In this document: one piece after another, positions 9,299 to 20,900 of the stretch | How the letters are laid out: each line of letters starts with the position of its first letter | Position numbering within the stretch: the stretch's first letter is position 1 | NCBI GenBank assembly: GCA_032718475.1 | Contig: JAUCBJ010007333.1 | Span: 1 to 44,638, forward strand | DNA from: Nemertoderma westbladi | Taxonomy: Eukaryota > Xenacoelomorpha > Nemertodermatida > Nemertodermatidae | Reading direction: 5' to 3' | DNA length: 44,638 nt | Notes under the pieces: generated by a model | Databases searched by the model: none | Told to the model about the DNA's origin: nothing | Seen by the model: the letters and a program-made list of their open reading frames with translations, nothing else | Position numbers and translations under genes: made by a program

Positions 9299-12200
9299 TG
9301 TCCGTATTCCCTGTCTAGCGCCCGCCATGCAGTCGTGAAGCCGCCCTCGATGCCCTGATACTGCCTCACGATGTTGTACGCTGGTCCTCCTGTGTATACC
9401 TGTAAATATTTTAGGCACTCTGCCTGCGTCAGGTTCTTAGTTAATATTTCGTTGCTGTACATGCGTCGGAATTGCAGGTATTCTTCCGGTCTGCTTCTGT
9501 CGAATTGAAATGGCTCAACTGGTGGTAGCTCGAACCTGGTCTTGATAGCCTCGATAAGTGTTGCCATTCCCATCGCCTGTGCTTCCAATGGGTTCGAGGG
9601 ATGCTGTACAGACTCTCCTGTTGGGTGCGGTCTGCCCGTCGGGCCTGTCGATCTTTTCTGTGTCGGATATATCATTGGGGGTAATGGCCCCCTCCATATC
9701 ACCGTATCGCATGACCTGTTCTGGTCCTGGGGGTTCGATGTTCTTATTCCTGGTTGAGTGTATTGTTGATATTGTAATGGGGGAATGTCGCCCTGTCCCC
9801 CCCCCCCCCCCCCCTCCCCCACCGGTATTATGTTTGGTACTGGGGTTGATGTTAATATATTGGGGCCCAAACACCTATCTGCAATAACTCTCCCGTCCCC
9901 TGGATATATGTTATGTCCCTGCATATTATAGTCATACTGCTGTGCTGGTACCGGTATAGGCCTATCCACTTCTTGCCTACCTAGCGGTATATACGCCGTG
10001 ACTTCCGGATCTAATCCCGTTATTCGCGCTACCCTATCGCCTACACTATCTCTCCCAGCATGGCCTATAGTAGGAGCAGTAAGGCCTACAATATGTCCTG
10101 CAGTCTGCCTGTGTCCTTCCGGACCGAAGTTTATTCCTCTTGAATAATCCAAGAAGTCCTCCCTGCGGCTACCGTACTCTCGATCGGCAGCTATATCCCG
10201 TTGGGAAGTTTCTCTTCGATCCCCTCTCCTGTTCTCGTCCTCGTACCGGTACATCCTGTACCCCTCTCCCGGTGTATGATATATTTCACCAGGCTGCGTC
10301 TCTCCGGGGCGACGGCAATCTCCTGGAGTTCGACCCCACTGACACTCCATCTCTACTACCGACGGCTCGCTATCCGTCCTCGCTCTCCAGTCGCTTGTAG
10401 CAATGCTTCTTCTATTCTCTTAACTTATCCTCTCTTCAGTGTAGCGTTCCCACTCATTAGATCTCTCTTCGACCTCCCGGTTAAACTCTACTGTTCTTCT
10501 TCCGTCTTCCGACCGGGCTCGACGTCTTGTCGCTCGCTCGCTCATGGTGCCAACCTCTCTCCCTCTAGCCGGTTGGACGCTGCTGGGGATATTCGTAAAA
10601 CCCCTACTATTCCACGTCACCGGGTGCTGCGGTTCACCTAACTCGCCCCATGCATTATCCCCCGACGGTCGTGGGACATTCTCTGCCCCCCCCCCCTCCC
10701 CCCCCCACCTCTTGCCACTAATCTCCCATGGTGGGGCGCCTGTAGCCCCCCCACCCCCACTCGCCACCTATTACTATCACTATCTCCTACTTTGCTTCTA
10801 CACCCCTCTCTGGTCGACGCACTATCTCTACTGCGGCTGGGTCTATTCACCCCCGCCTCTCTCTCTACTACTGCGTGGCCTTGCAGGCTCCCGTCGGGTT
10901 GACTCACCCCCGCTACTCCCTGCGTACTAACTACGTGGCCTTGCAGGCTCTCGCTGGACACCTGGGCAGGACCACCTATGCTTGCTGCGTTCATATTAAT
11001 AGCACCATTATCAACAATATTATTGCCTAAATTATTAAAATTATTTAAATTATCCTGTTCGGAATTCGGATTATTATTTAAATTATTTTGTATATTTAAA
11101 TTTAGATTATTTGGATTTAAGTTATTATTACCGGCTAAAGGATTATTTCCTGCAATGAAAGTTTGATTAGGGTTGTCTACTACGGTACTATTAATATTAA
11201 TGCCTTCTAGCTATTATTATTACCCCCCCCCCGCCCGTACGGTTACACCAGTCCTGGGTCAGTCATCCGGTCCCTGTAAGTGGGGTATTAACAAACGTTT
11301 CCATTACTTCTGGCTCCTCGTAAATACTACCCGAGCCAGCCTCACTCTCAGATAATCCCAATTGCCCAGTTCTAGTCGGCGCTTCTGCTTGGCTTGATAT
11401 TGCATAAGCCCCCTTAGCCAGGCATGCATATCATTCCGCATGTGCTTTCCCGCTCTCTCTCTTTCTCTATCCTCTCGTAAACTTTGATTTGCTAATTCTG
11501 CCTATCTCGCCTCCCGCTCTCTACGCTCGTTTGCCTCTCTCTCTACTCTTGCTTCTCGCTCTTTGTGCTCGTTCTCTACTTTCGCCTCTCGCTCTTTACG
11601 CTTGTTCTCTACTTTCGCCTCTCGCTCTTTACGCTCGTTCGTCTCTCTCTCTTCTTGCTCTCTACAATTCCTCGCCACCCTCTCGGCACTCTCTCTACAC
11701 TCCCTCGCCAACTCTCTCTCTTTCTCTAACAATGCAGTTCCCTCATCCAACTGCCTCTCTAATTCTTTCTGGTCTAGCGCCACCATGTCCAGTTGACATG
11801 CCAGATCTATCTCTAACACCCTTCTTGCTTTCGCGGAGGATGTAGCGGACTTATCGGTCATGACGGACTCCCGTTGCCTCTCTGTCCTACTAACTTTCCC
11901 CCGCTTTCTGGGGTTCTCGCTAACCGACGAGACCGAATCCTTGGGGTTAACCTCGGGTTCACCCTCGTGCGGATCTGCCCAACCCACTAACTTACTTCCC
12001 CTAGCATCCACTAAGTACGGCCCTATGTACACTACTTCAGGCTCCATAACCCCGGATTGCCACAGTTCGAACAGTTCGGTGGCGACCCCCCTCGCTCTCT
12101 CACTCGCCAGTTCTCCCTGTCCAAAGCGGACTAAATACCGGAAATGTTTGTTAGACCCACCTAGCCTTTGTTGTAATTTAGGCTTGTCTACCTTTTCTCC

Positions 12201-12598
12201 CTCTCTGGCCTCCTTCAGCAGTTTCTTCGTGGCGTTGTAGGCCCGTCACAGCCGATCGCTCGTCCTGACATCCTCTTCGCCGACATCTCCTCCTCCTCTC
12301 CTTGTTTGGCATCGTACCGGCGGCCCCACCATCGCCATTCCGGTGGGCCGTCCGTCGCCCTTGGCCTGTGGCTGGCCGGCGACTTCAGTACTCTGACCGC
12401 CGTCGTGCGTCGACTCGTCCCTCCCTCGTGGTTGACGGCGCCCTCCGCTTGGGGTACCGGATCGTCCCTCGTCGGCGAATCCGGTGTCGCAGGTCGATAC
12501 CATCGCGTCGCGGCCTCACGGATCGTTTGGTTGGTGTCGTCCGGGGTCCGCGGCGGCGTCCTCTCTCCCTCTGATAATCGGGGTTCTCCTTGGCTCAT
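9043..12598 (-). pseudogene. gag: BEL gag, unusually long, broken
   Basis: Starts at the ATG at 12598. The N-terminal part is charged and Pro/Gly-rich, then ELASERARG and similar; a coiled coil follows (about 11850-11500), rich in repeated ERKEREAKVE units. An Asn-rich segment lies near 11000-11160. The conserved DUF1759-like Gag core is at about 9530-9060, with LPPVEPFQFDRSRPEEYLQF and WRALDREYGHPAKI. Breaks: frameshift near 12235, stop at 11502-11504, frame change in a G-run near 10750, stop at 10420-10422, one-base loss near 9088. The total would exceed 1000 residues, longer than typical BEL Gag as I know the family. Confidence 0.8.
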
Positions 12599-12647
12599 CC
12601 TCTCCTCTTAGCAGTCACAGTTCGATGGCAGTTGGCTATTGTTTTAC

Positions 12648-13258
12648 TGTGACAGGCTGGGATGGTGTCACTGATAGCTTGGCCGAGGCCATTGGAGAAA
12701 AGCGTTCAGAGTTAATGTTGTTCCTTGGCATTATAATATAATAATAATAGCACAGTTAATACGATGGCGGATGACAATATTGATTGATACTGATAATAGA
12801 TTGATATACAGCCGATGTTGATGACGGTAAAACAATATTACCGGTCTGCATTGAAACTGGTTAACTAACTAAACTGAATCACAAACCGGTAGCAGGAGAT
12901 AATATATGATTGATATACCAATATTACTTCACTCCTACGCTACCTTGGCCTGTTACCTAATGGATGCTCTCCTTTGCCCTTATTGGCTAATACCCTACTT
13001 GTCGCCCTTTCACTCTCTGGGAGTGTTTTCCCTCTGCTGCTAGCCTCTACTAGCTGTGTCCCCTCCGAGGTGGTTTGACCTCTAACCTTCCTTTGTGTGT
13101 GGCTTCGGGGCTTGTGTTGCCCCCCCCCCCCCCCCCCCCCACAAATGTTGGTTGTGATACGAGATTAATATTGCTAATCTCGTATCTCCAACATATTGCT
13201 GAAAATGCCACCATCACATTTTCTGGTCGGTAATGAGGCGGAATTGAATCCGCTTACA
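12648..13258 (-). repeat. 5' LTR of BEL element
   Basis: On the minus strand it begins TGTAAGCGGATTC and ends CCTGTCACA, giving TG...CA ends and 611 bp. It aligns in stretches with the solo LTR at 36908-37464, including the GAGGCGGAATTGA block and an inverted pair (GAGATTAATATTG / CAATATTAATCTC-like) near 13160. It contains a 21-nt C tract at 13120-13140. The flank AGCAT at 13259 would be the target duplication, but the other side is missing. Confidence 0.85.
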
Positions 13259-14998
13259 AGCATTACCTACCACGTTAATCATACATACATTTTAAATTGG
13301 CAAGCATTACCCACCAGGTTAATCATACATACATTTTAAATTGGCAAGCATTACCAACCAGGTTAATCATACATACATTTTAAATTGGCAAGTATTACCC
13401 ACCAGGTTAATCATACATACATATTAAATTGGCAAGCATTACCTACCAGGTTAATCATACATACATTTTAAATTGGCAAGCATTACCTACCAGTTAATCA
13501 TACATACATTTTAAATTGGCAAGCATTACCTACCAGGTAAATCATACATTTTAAATTGGCAAGCATTACCCACCAGGTTAATCATACATACATATTAAAT
13601 TGGCAAGCATTACCTACCGGGTTAATCATACATACATTTTAAATTGGCAAGCATTACCTACCAGTTAATCATACATACATTTTAAATTGGCAAGCATTAC
13701 CTACCAGGTTAATCATATATACATTTTAAATTGGCAAGCATTAACCACCAGGTAAATCATACATTTTAAATTGGCAAGCATTACCTACCACGTTAATCAT
13801 ACATACATTTTAAATTGGCAAGCATTACCCACCAGGTTAATCATACATACATTTTAAATTGGCAAGCATTACCTACCAGGTTAATCATATATACATTTTA
13901 AATTGGCAAGCATTAACCACCAGGTAAATCATACATTTTAAATTGGCAAGCATTACCTACCAGGTTAATCATATATACATTTTAAATTGGCAAGCATTAA
14001 CCACCAGGTAAATCATACATTTTAAATTGGCAAGCATTACCTACCAGGTTAATCATACATACATTTTAAATTGGCAACCATTACCTACCAGGTTAATCAT
14101 ACATACATATTAAATTGGCAAGCATTACCTACCAGGTTAATCATATATACATTTTAAATTGGCAAGCATTAACAACCAGGTAAATCATACATTTTAAATT
14201 GGCAAGCATTACCTACCAGGTTAATCATATATACATTTTAAATTGGCAAGCATTAACCACCAGGTAAATCATACATTTTAAATTGGCAAGCATTACCTAG
14301 CACGTTAATCATACATACATTTTAAATTGGCAAGCATTACCCACCAGGTTAATCATACATACATTTTAAATTGGCAAGCATTACCTACCAGGTTAATCAT
14401 ATATACATTTTAAATTGGCAAGCATTAACCACCAGGTAAATCATACATTTTAAATTGGCAAGCATTACCTACCACGTTAATCATACATACATTTTAAATT
14501 GGCAAGCATTATCCACCAGGTTAATCATACATACATTTTAAATTGGCAAGCATTACCTACCTACCAGGTTAATCATACATACATTTTAAATTGGCAAGCA
14601 TTACCAACCAGGTTAATCATACATACATTTTAAATTGGCAAGCATTACCTACCACGTTAATCATACATACATTTTAAATTGGCAAGCATTACCCACCAGG
14701 TTAATCATACATACATTTTAAATTGGCAAGCATTACCTACCAGGTTAATCATACATACATTTTAAATTGGCAAGCATTACCAACCAGGTTAATCATACAT
14801 ACATTTTAAATTGGCAAGCATTACCTACCAGGTTAATCATACATACATATTAAATTGGCAAGCATTACCTACCAGGTTATTCATACATACATTTTAAATT
14901 GGCAAGCATTACCTACCAGGTTAATCATACATACATATTAAATTGGCAAGCATTACCTACCAGGTTAATCATACATACATTTTAAATTGGCAAGCACT
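13259..14998. repeat. 40-44 bp minisatellite, main block
   Basis: About 40 units of TTAATCATACATACATTTTA followed by AATTGGCAAGCATTACCTAC and CAGG (44 bp). A 40-bp variant lacks one ATAC. Variants (CCACG or CCAGG, ATATATAC or ATACATAC, TTAACC or TTACCC) recur in a partly fixed order. No coding frame was seen. Confidence 0.97.
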
Positions 14999-14999
14999 A

Positions 15000-15095
15000 T
15001 GTGTAATCCCGATATACTGTACGTGTTTGAAGGCCTTATATATATATCTCTTACCATACGCCATACTGACTTATGATTATTATACAGATTACACT
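15000..15095 (+). repeat. 5' LTR of Mag-like element
   Basis: Begins TGTGTAATCCC and ends CAGATTACACT; the inner ends TGTAATC and GATTACA form a 7-bp inverted repeat, so the true edges could be 15002-15093. It differs from the 3' LTR by about three changes. Confidence 0.88.
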
Positions 15096-15113
15096 TGGCG
15101 CAGTGTGTAGGAT
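15096..15113 (+). promoter_or_regulatory. primer-binding site of Mag-like element
   Basis: TGGCGCAGTGTGTAGGAT starts directly after the LTR. The TGG start fits a tRNA 3' CCA; which tRNA was not determined. Confidence 0.6.
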
Positions 15114-15289
15114 ACGAACCTACTACAGTACTACCTCTACCGGTAGGTCTTCCCTACCCACTACGATGTACTATCTGCTGTATCTGACTGCTGCACTGAC
15201 TGACACGTCAAGCTGGTAAATAGTACTATTCAATATTATTTATATTAGCCTATATTCTGATATTGGATCCATTTCTAACACCCTACCGA

Positions 15290-16257
15290 ATGGCTAATGA
15301 CCACCGAGACCCCCACTCATTTATCCTCCGCTGCGTTTCCCCCGCCTTCGACATCGACTCCGAACAGTCGACGTGGGACCTGTGGAGAGATGAGTGGGAC
15401 GCGTTCCTGGTCACGTCCGGCATGGAAAACCTGCGGACTGCCGACCCCAACAATCCACCGGACCCCACGGTATCAGCAGAACTACTGCGCGTAACGAATC
15501 GCCAACGGCGGGCCGCCCTAACCACGGCATTCTCGCGCAGCACGAACGCTATCGTGAAGGGTCTCGGTTTGTCGGCAGCAGACAACCAAAACGCCGCTAC
15601 CGTGATTGCCTCCCTAGACACCCACATTAAAGGAGGAACCAACAAGCGGGTGCACCGCCAAGAACTGACCCGGTGCGCCCGACTGACCGAGGAGACCCCG
15701 GAAGCGTTCATCGTTAATCTGCGAGAAATCGCAGCCAAGTGCGGCTTTGAGGCACTCCCTTCCGCTGACGACCACTTCAATGAACGGCTCCTCGATCAGT
15801 TCATTGCTGGTTTCAGCGATAAGGAGGTGACAGAGCAACTGCTCCGCCTCCCCAGTGGCAGCTCCATCACCGCCGCCCTACACCTCGCCCAGTCCGTCTG
15901 GACCGCCCGCAAGGACGCCGCAACGATATCTGCCCCTGCTGCACCAACCCCAGTGACATCCGCAGCCTTGCGGGCCAACGTACCACCACACAACCGCCCA
16001 CCAGGAAACCGACGCAACCGGAACCCCACATCGGCCTCGCATTGCACCAACTGTGGCTACCCACCCCACGGACCCGGTGAATCCTACCCAGCACCAATGC
16101 CCGCTGCCGCCACTGCAACAAATTGGGGCATTACAACAGGATGTGCCCCCGCCAACGCGAGCCCCAGTCCCACGCTGCAGACGTACCACCCTCCCACCCT
16201 CACACAGAGGAGGACGCGGCCTATTCTGGCACTGCCGAGGTGTGGTCGATCCTTTAG
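15290..16257 (+). pseudogene. gag: Gag of Mag-like element, frameshifted
   Basis: ATG at 15290 (an upstream in-frame TTG at 15263 is less likely). About 250 residues of capsid-like sequence, with a TWDLWRDEWDAFLVTSG start region and an RLLDQFIAGFSD motif. Two knuckles follow: the first, CTNCGYPPHGPGESY, has Tyr where the last Cys is expected. A one-base loss near 16098 then shifts the frame; in the shifted frame the second knuckle CRHCNKLGHYNRMC is perfect CX2CX4HX4C and the frame ends at 16257-16259. The unshifted frame stops at 16264. Dead copy. Confidence 0.88.
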
Positions 16258-16264
16258 GCACTGA

Positions 16265-19200
16265 ACTGGAGAGCGCCCCCATCATTTCTGCCTTAGAGCA
16301 ACTGGAGGCTCTGGAAACGGTGACCGTGGGCCTCCAAGTCACCAGGAACCCAAAGTTTGGTTTCAAGGAGCTCCAGTTCCTCCCGGACTCCAGCGCCAAC
16401 ATAACCGCCATCCCTTTCCAGATCTTCTTGGCATTCGGTGGGACCACCGCTAACCTCCGCCTAACCAACTCGGCGATCCAACCACCCCGATTAGCCAATG
16501 GCAGTCGTTCAGGGTGGTTATTCAAAGGAGTATTCCAGGCGACCATCCAGTGCCACTCGCTGCATACAGCTTGCACCACGGAAGTCTGGGTCCTGGACGG
16601 CCTACACCAGCCACTGCTATCCCGCAGAACTTTTTTCCTTTTAGGCATCCTCCAGAGCCCGATTCTCCGTGGCGGCCAGCCACCCACTTGCATGCGCAGC
16701 CCTGCCACAATGCGCACCAACCACCAGACACACCCTGCAGGCACAGCCGCCACCTCCAACTCCCACCACCCAGCCACGACCTCCCGTTACTGGGCCGCCA
16801 CCGGCGCTGTGGGAGTCCCTCGTTGCCAGGTTCCCCCGCCCTCTTTCAGGGATTTGCAGGGTGATGCGGGGCGGTGACATAACAATTAAAATGGTGCCTG
16901 GGGAGAAACCCTCCTTCCGCTACGCGAACTGTGTTATCCCCGCCAACCTCGAGGCCGCCTTTGAAAAGGAGCTGGACGAGCAGGTTGCCATGGGAATCCT
17001 GGAGCCGGCAGACGATGAGAACGACCTGAGTGAGTGGCTCAGCCCCATGGTAGTAACCCGGAAAAAGGACGGAACCTCGGTCCGGATTACAGTCAACCTC
17101 CGGGAGCTGAACCGCCATACCATCCGGCCCGCCTACATCGCGCCGTCCCCCTTCCAGGTTGTATCCTGCATCCCCCCAACGGCGCGCTGCTTCACGGTCC
17201 TGGACGGACTTAAGGGGTTCCACCAGGTCGGCCTCGACATAGCCAGCCGGAAGCTGACAACCTCCGCAACCCCACACGGTCGCTACCGATACCACCAAAT
17301 GCCGATGGGGTGGCACGGCAGTTCGGACGTGTTCAACGCCCGAATGGCCAAGGCACTCCATGGCATCCCCAACATCGGCCGAATAGTTGAGGACATCCTC
17401 ATCTATACGGACTCCGTAGAAGAACATGCGGAGGCCATTGCCTGGGTCCTCGCTGCCTGTGATGCCGCCGACATTTCTATCAACCCCAGGAAAGTGTAAT
17501 TCAGCCTTCCTGAAGTGAAGTTCAGCGGCTACATCGTCTCACACGGCAGGTACAGGATAGACCCGGAACTTACGGACGACCTTCGCCACTTCCCGACTCC
17601 CACGTGCCGGAAGGAACTCCACTCATTCCTCGGCCTCGCCCAACAGCTGGATAACTCCACAGCCGGTGGAGCCACTACGAGGCCTCACCTCCAGCCACTC
17701 AGCATGGCTGTGGCTACCTCAACACCAGACGGCGTTCGAGTAGACCCGGGCAGCCCTGTCCAGCCCCCACTTCCTCTCTGGATTCCACCCCGACCGCCGG
17801 ACAGAACTCCTCACGGACGCATCCAGCATTAACGGCCTCGGGTTCCTTCTCCACCAGTGGGACTCAAGTGCAAAACGCTGGCTCACGGTCCAGTGCGGCT
17901 CCCGGTCCCTCACCAAACACGAGGCCAACTGGTCTGGGATGGCCGAATTGGAGGCCCTCGGTGCGGCCTGGGGGGCCCACAAGTGTCGTTACTTTCTCAA
18001 TGGGTTGCATCACTTCGAGATAGTCACGGATTGCAGCCCATTGATCCCCATCTTCAATGACCGCCGTCTGGACCAGGTGAGTAACGACTGACTCCTCAAA
18101 CTCAAAACTCTGCTGTCCCGCTACAACTTAACAGCGAGACACCAGAAGGGGTCGAAACACCTGATCGCGGACGCCTTCTCCCGCGCACCACGCCACACCC
18201 CCCAGCCCGACGACCTCCTGCTCTCCGCTGAAGACGACGCCAACCGTGAGTTTATCGTTAACACCGCGTGCGGCGAGATCCCGTCAGTTGAGTCCCGAGA
18301 CGCCCGCCTCCAACAGGTCAGGGACGTCAGCCAACGTCACCCTGTATACCGGGCCCTGTTATCCATAATAAGGGAGGGCTGGCCGACCTCCAAACACAAT
18401 GTGGAGGACGACCTCATCCGGCCTTACTTTGCGCACCGCACTGAACTGATGGTTCACAATGGCATCATCCTCCGTGGACCACAGCTCTACATCCCAGTCG
18501 AGATGCGCCCGGAGACCCTCCACCAGCTCCACGCCGCCCACCAGGGTCTCAACAAGACCCGGGACCGAGCCAGCCGGTCTGTTTGGTGGCCCTCTATCGC
18601 CCACGACATCAATCAGGTGGTAGAGCGGTGCCAATCATGTCAGACAACCCTCCCGCCCCACGCGGCGGAACCACTCCAATGTAACCCGGATGCAACCCGC
18701 CCATTCCAACGAGTCCATGCCGACCTCCTCCAAGTTGACCAGACCAACTATTTCGTGGTCACCGACAAGTTCACCGGATGGCCGACGTTATTCCGATTGA
18801 ACGCGAACACAACGTCCACCACCATTGTGAATTGCCTACGCAAGCTGTTCCTCGCCACAGCGGTGCCTACCATCTTCCACCCAGATGGTGGAACACAACT
18901 CGTTTCCGAGGAGGTGAAAAAGTTTCTCCGGCAGTGGGGTGTCACCCTGGAACCATCCAGCCCCCACCTCCCCCGCACCAACGGTCGAGTGGAGGCCGCC
19001 GTGAAGGCCGTGAAGAAGATAATCCGTGGTGCCAAACACGATTCGGACGGGATAGCACGCGGGATACTGGCGTTCCGAAACACTCCACGTTACGGCGGAC
19101 GCTCACCCGCCGAACTACTTTACGGCCACAATATCCGCGAGTCCCTCCCCGTCCACTTCACCGCATTAGACGAGAAGTGGTGCAAGACGTTCCACCAACT

Positions 19201-19378
19201 CGACGCAATTGCGGAAACCACACGTGAAAAACTGTTAGCGAACTACAACTGTCACACAAAGCCGCTGGAGGCGCTGCCAACCAGACACCCCATCCTTATA
19301 CAGGACCCCCGCGACAGGCGATGGACCGGACACGGAACCATAGTCGAGGCCATGCCCAACCATGACTACCTTGTGTGA
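16265..19378 (+). pseudogene. pol: Pol of Mag-like element (protease-RT-RNase H-integrase), broken
   Basis: Protease site LQFLPDSSANITAIP has Ser for the Gly of D-S-G. RT (about 16870-17600) shows FTVLDGLKGFHQV, HQMPMGWHGSSDVFN and, at the active site, IVEDILIYTD (Glu for the first Asp of the usual VDD). A stop at about 17497 interrupts KV-FSLPEVKFSGY. Near 17690 the frame shifts; RNase H (LTDASSINGLGF, VTDCSPL, LIADAFSRA) carries stops near 17730 and 18090. Integrase, open from 18401 to 19378, has HAAHQG and CQSCQ of the zinc finger and the acidic residues in HADLL, HPDGGTQ and TNGRVEAAV, all kept. Similar coding continues past the 19378 stop to about 19626. Confidence 0.92.
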
Positions 19379-19767
19379 CAGGAAAGCCGCCGTGTCCTGA
19401 GGCGCAACCGCGTTTTCCTACGCACGCGGCAATTTACAGCGCCACCTAGCGGCCTCCCCACACCATCAACCGAGAGACAGCCACCAACAGCACCACAGCC
19501 CAACCCACCATCAGACCCCAAACCTACCTGGAGCGAGGTCGCCAGCCGCCCAGCGCTGGCTCAGGCACAGCCACCGGCACCTACCCCACACGTGGCGCCC
19601 CCTAACGGTAGCCCTACCCACACCTGATCAGGGAGAACCATCAGACCTCCCCAAGGCTATGCAAATAGCAACTATTAAAAACTATCGCATACTACTGTAT
19701 TAAATAAACACGTTACCAAACTCACTACAAAGCGTACTCGTAACACCCACCCACCCCACCCACCACC

Positions 19768-19774
19768 AGGGGGG
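19768..19774 (+). promoter_or_regulatory. polypurine tract of Mag-like element
   Basis: AGGGGGG lies two bases before the 3' LTR, the expected place for plus-strand priming. Confidence 0.6.
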
Positions 19775-19776
19775 TA

Positions 19777-19873
19777 TGTGAAATCCCGATATACTGTACG
19801 TGTTTGAAGGCCTTATATATATATCTCTTACCGGTACGCCATACTGACTTATGATTATTATACAGATTACACT
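19777..19873 (+). repeat. 3' LTR of Mag-like element
   Basis: Same as the 5' LTR except AAATCC for TAATCC near the start and CCGGTACGCC for CCATACGCC. The region 19380-19776 before it holds the pol tail, a C/A-rich stretch and the polypurine tract. Confidence 0.88.
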
Positions 19874-20019
19874 CATTACCAACCAGGTTAATCATACATA
19901 GATTTTAAATTGGCAAGCATTACCTACCAGGTTAATCATATATACATTTTAAATTGGCAAGCATTAACCACCAGGTTAATCATACATACATTTTAAATTG
20001 GCAAGCATTGCCTACCAGG
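19874..20019. repeat. minisatellite remnant between insertions
   Basis: About 3.5 units of the same 40-44 bp repeat, bounded by the gypsy LTR and the TTAA element. Confidence 0.95.
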
Positions 20020-20023
20020 TTAA

Positions 20024-20900
20024 GGGGGGGGTATACCCCCCCATGAAGCTTTTTTTAAAATGGCTGTCAATTAGTGCTAATTTATAATATTGCCATTTTG
20101 TCATGGTCAACCACTGTATGGAAGGCCAAATAGCCTTTATAGTAAAATTTGAAAATTTATAGCCTCCCCCTAGCGGCTGGCGGCGGAATTAAAGATTTCA
20201 CTAAAATTGCTACTAGTCCCTCAGTTTTGGTCCAAATTTCTTGAAACCAACTTTTTTGGACTCAGCGTGATCGACTCTACAAAAGTTATCTTATAGAATT
20301 TTTAATCAGCCATTTTTATTTTAATTAATTAATTTAATTAATTAATTATCATATTTTTAATTAAAATTGGCTAATTAGAAAAAATAGTAATATTTATCAA
20401 AATTCCATAAGATAACTTGTAAAGAGCTTCCAAAGCTCGTTCGAATGAGCCATAAACGAAGAAAATTGGTTAAAAAATGACGGAGGAGTAGTAATTTGAA
20501 AATGAAAAATGTCATTCCGAGAAAATGCCCTTCAAAGTTTAAACCGTCCCGCCAAAATTGGTTGTCTGTGTTCTGGTTGGTTAATTATTTCTGGCACGAA
20601 GGTTGCATACCAACGAGCTAAAATGTTCATTACGGGGGTTTTCGGGGTCGCTGATTTCATTTCCGATGTCAGTTTTAATTTTTTGTGGGATCTAGTCTAT
20701 CTGTCTGTCTGTCGGTCTTCTGTCTTTCTTACAATTTGACGGACAGACCGTCATACGGAAAAACAGTGATAACTCGAGAACCGAAAGAGGTCTCACTAAG
20801 CGGTTTTCAGATATGTAATCCTCATTAAATTCTGCTCTAGGTGAAATAAAGAAACAATAATTTGAAAATTTTACCTGAGGGGGAGTATACCCCCCCCCCC
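20024..20900. mobile_element. TTAA-flanked MITE with G-rich inverted ends
   Basis: Flanked by TTAA at 20020-20023 and 20901-20904; removal restores the minisatellite motif CAGGTTAATCATAC. Left end GGGGGGGGTATACCCC and the complement of the right end, a G run then TATACTCCCCC, are inverted repeats. No transposase frame is present; the ORF at 20509-20739 looks incidental. TTAA targets are known for piggyBac and Kolobok; G-starting ends argue against typical piggyBac. It shares an internal motif with the element at 38149-39267. Confidence 0.85.

Larger units (their letters stand above)
5083..13258 (-). mobile_element. BEL/Pao LTR retrotransposon, decayed, 3'-truncated, internally duplicated
   Basis: On the minus strand the order is 5' LTR, long gag, knuckles, aspartic protease, RT, A17/RNase H region, which is the BEL/Pao order. 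Integrase, 3' LTR and the end of RNase H are missing beyond 5083. The reading frame is broken by several stops and homopolymer frameshifts. A 1.25-kb piece spanning gag end, knuckles and protease is present twice in tandem. The LTR abuts the minisatellite at 13259, so it landed in that repeat. Confidence 0.92.
15000..19873 (+). mobile_element. Mag-like Ty3/gypsy LTR retrotransposon, complete but dead
   Basis: Two near-identical short LTRs bound gag, protease, RT, RNase H and integrase in gypsy order. Flanks are CACTA (14995-14999) and CATTA (19874-19878); joining them restores the minisatellite unit GCAAGCATTACC, so this is a 5-bp target duplication with one later change. Very short LTRs are known from the Mag clade, though the clade call here is an inference. 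Coding is broken by at least three nonsense codons and two frameshifts. Confidence 0.92.

Noticed and set aside
5768-12741. Plus-strand ORFs over the BEL element
   Set aside because: They are shadows of the minus-strand gag-pol; the domain motifs occur only on the minus strand.
13259-14998. CRISPR-like regular repeats
   Set aside because: Units are back to back with no unique spacers, vary in place, and no cas-like genes exist; the surroundings are eukaryotic. It is a minisatellite.
15263-15289. TTG as start of the Mag-like gag
   Set aside because: An ATG follows in frame at 15290 and TTG starts are not expected in animals.
20509-20739. ORF within the TTAA MITE as a transposase
   Set aside because: 76 codons with no DDE or DNA-binding features.
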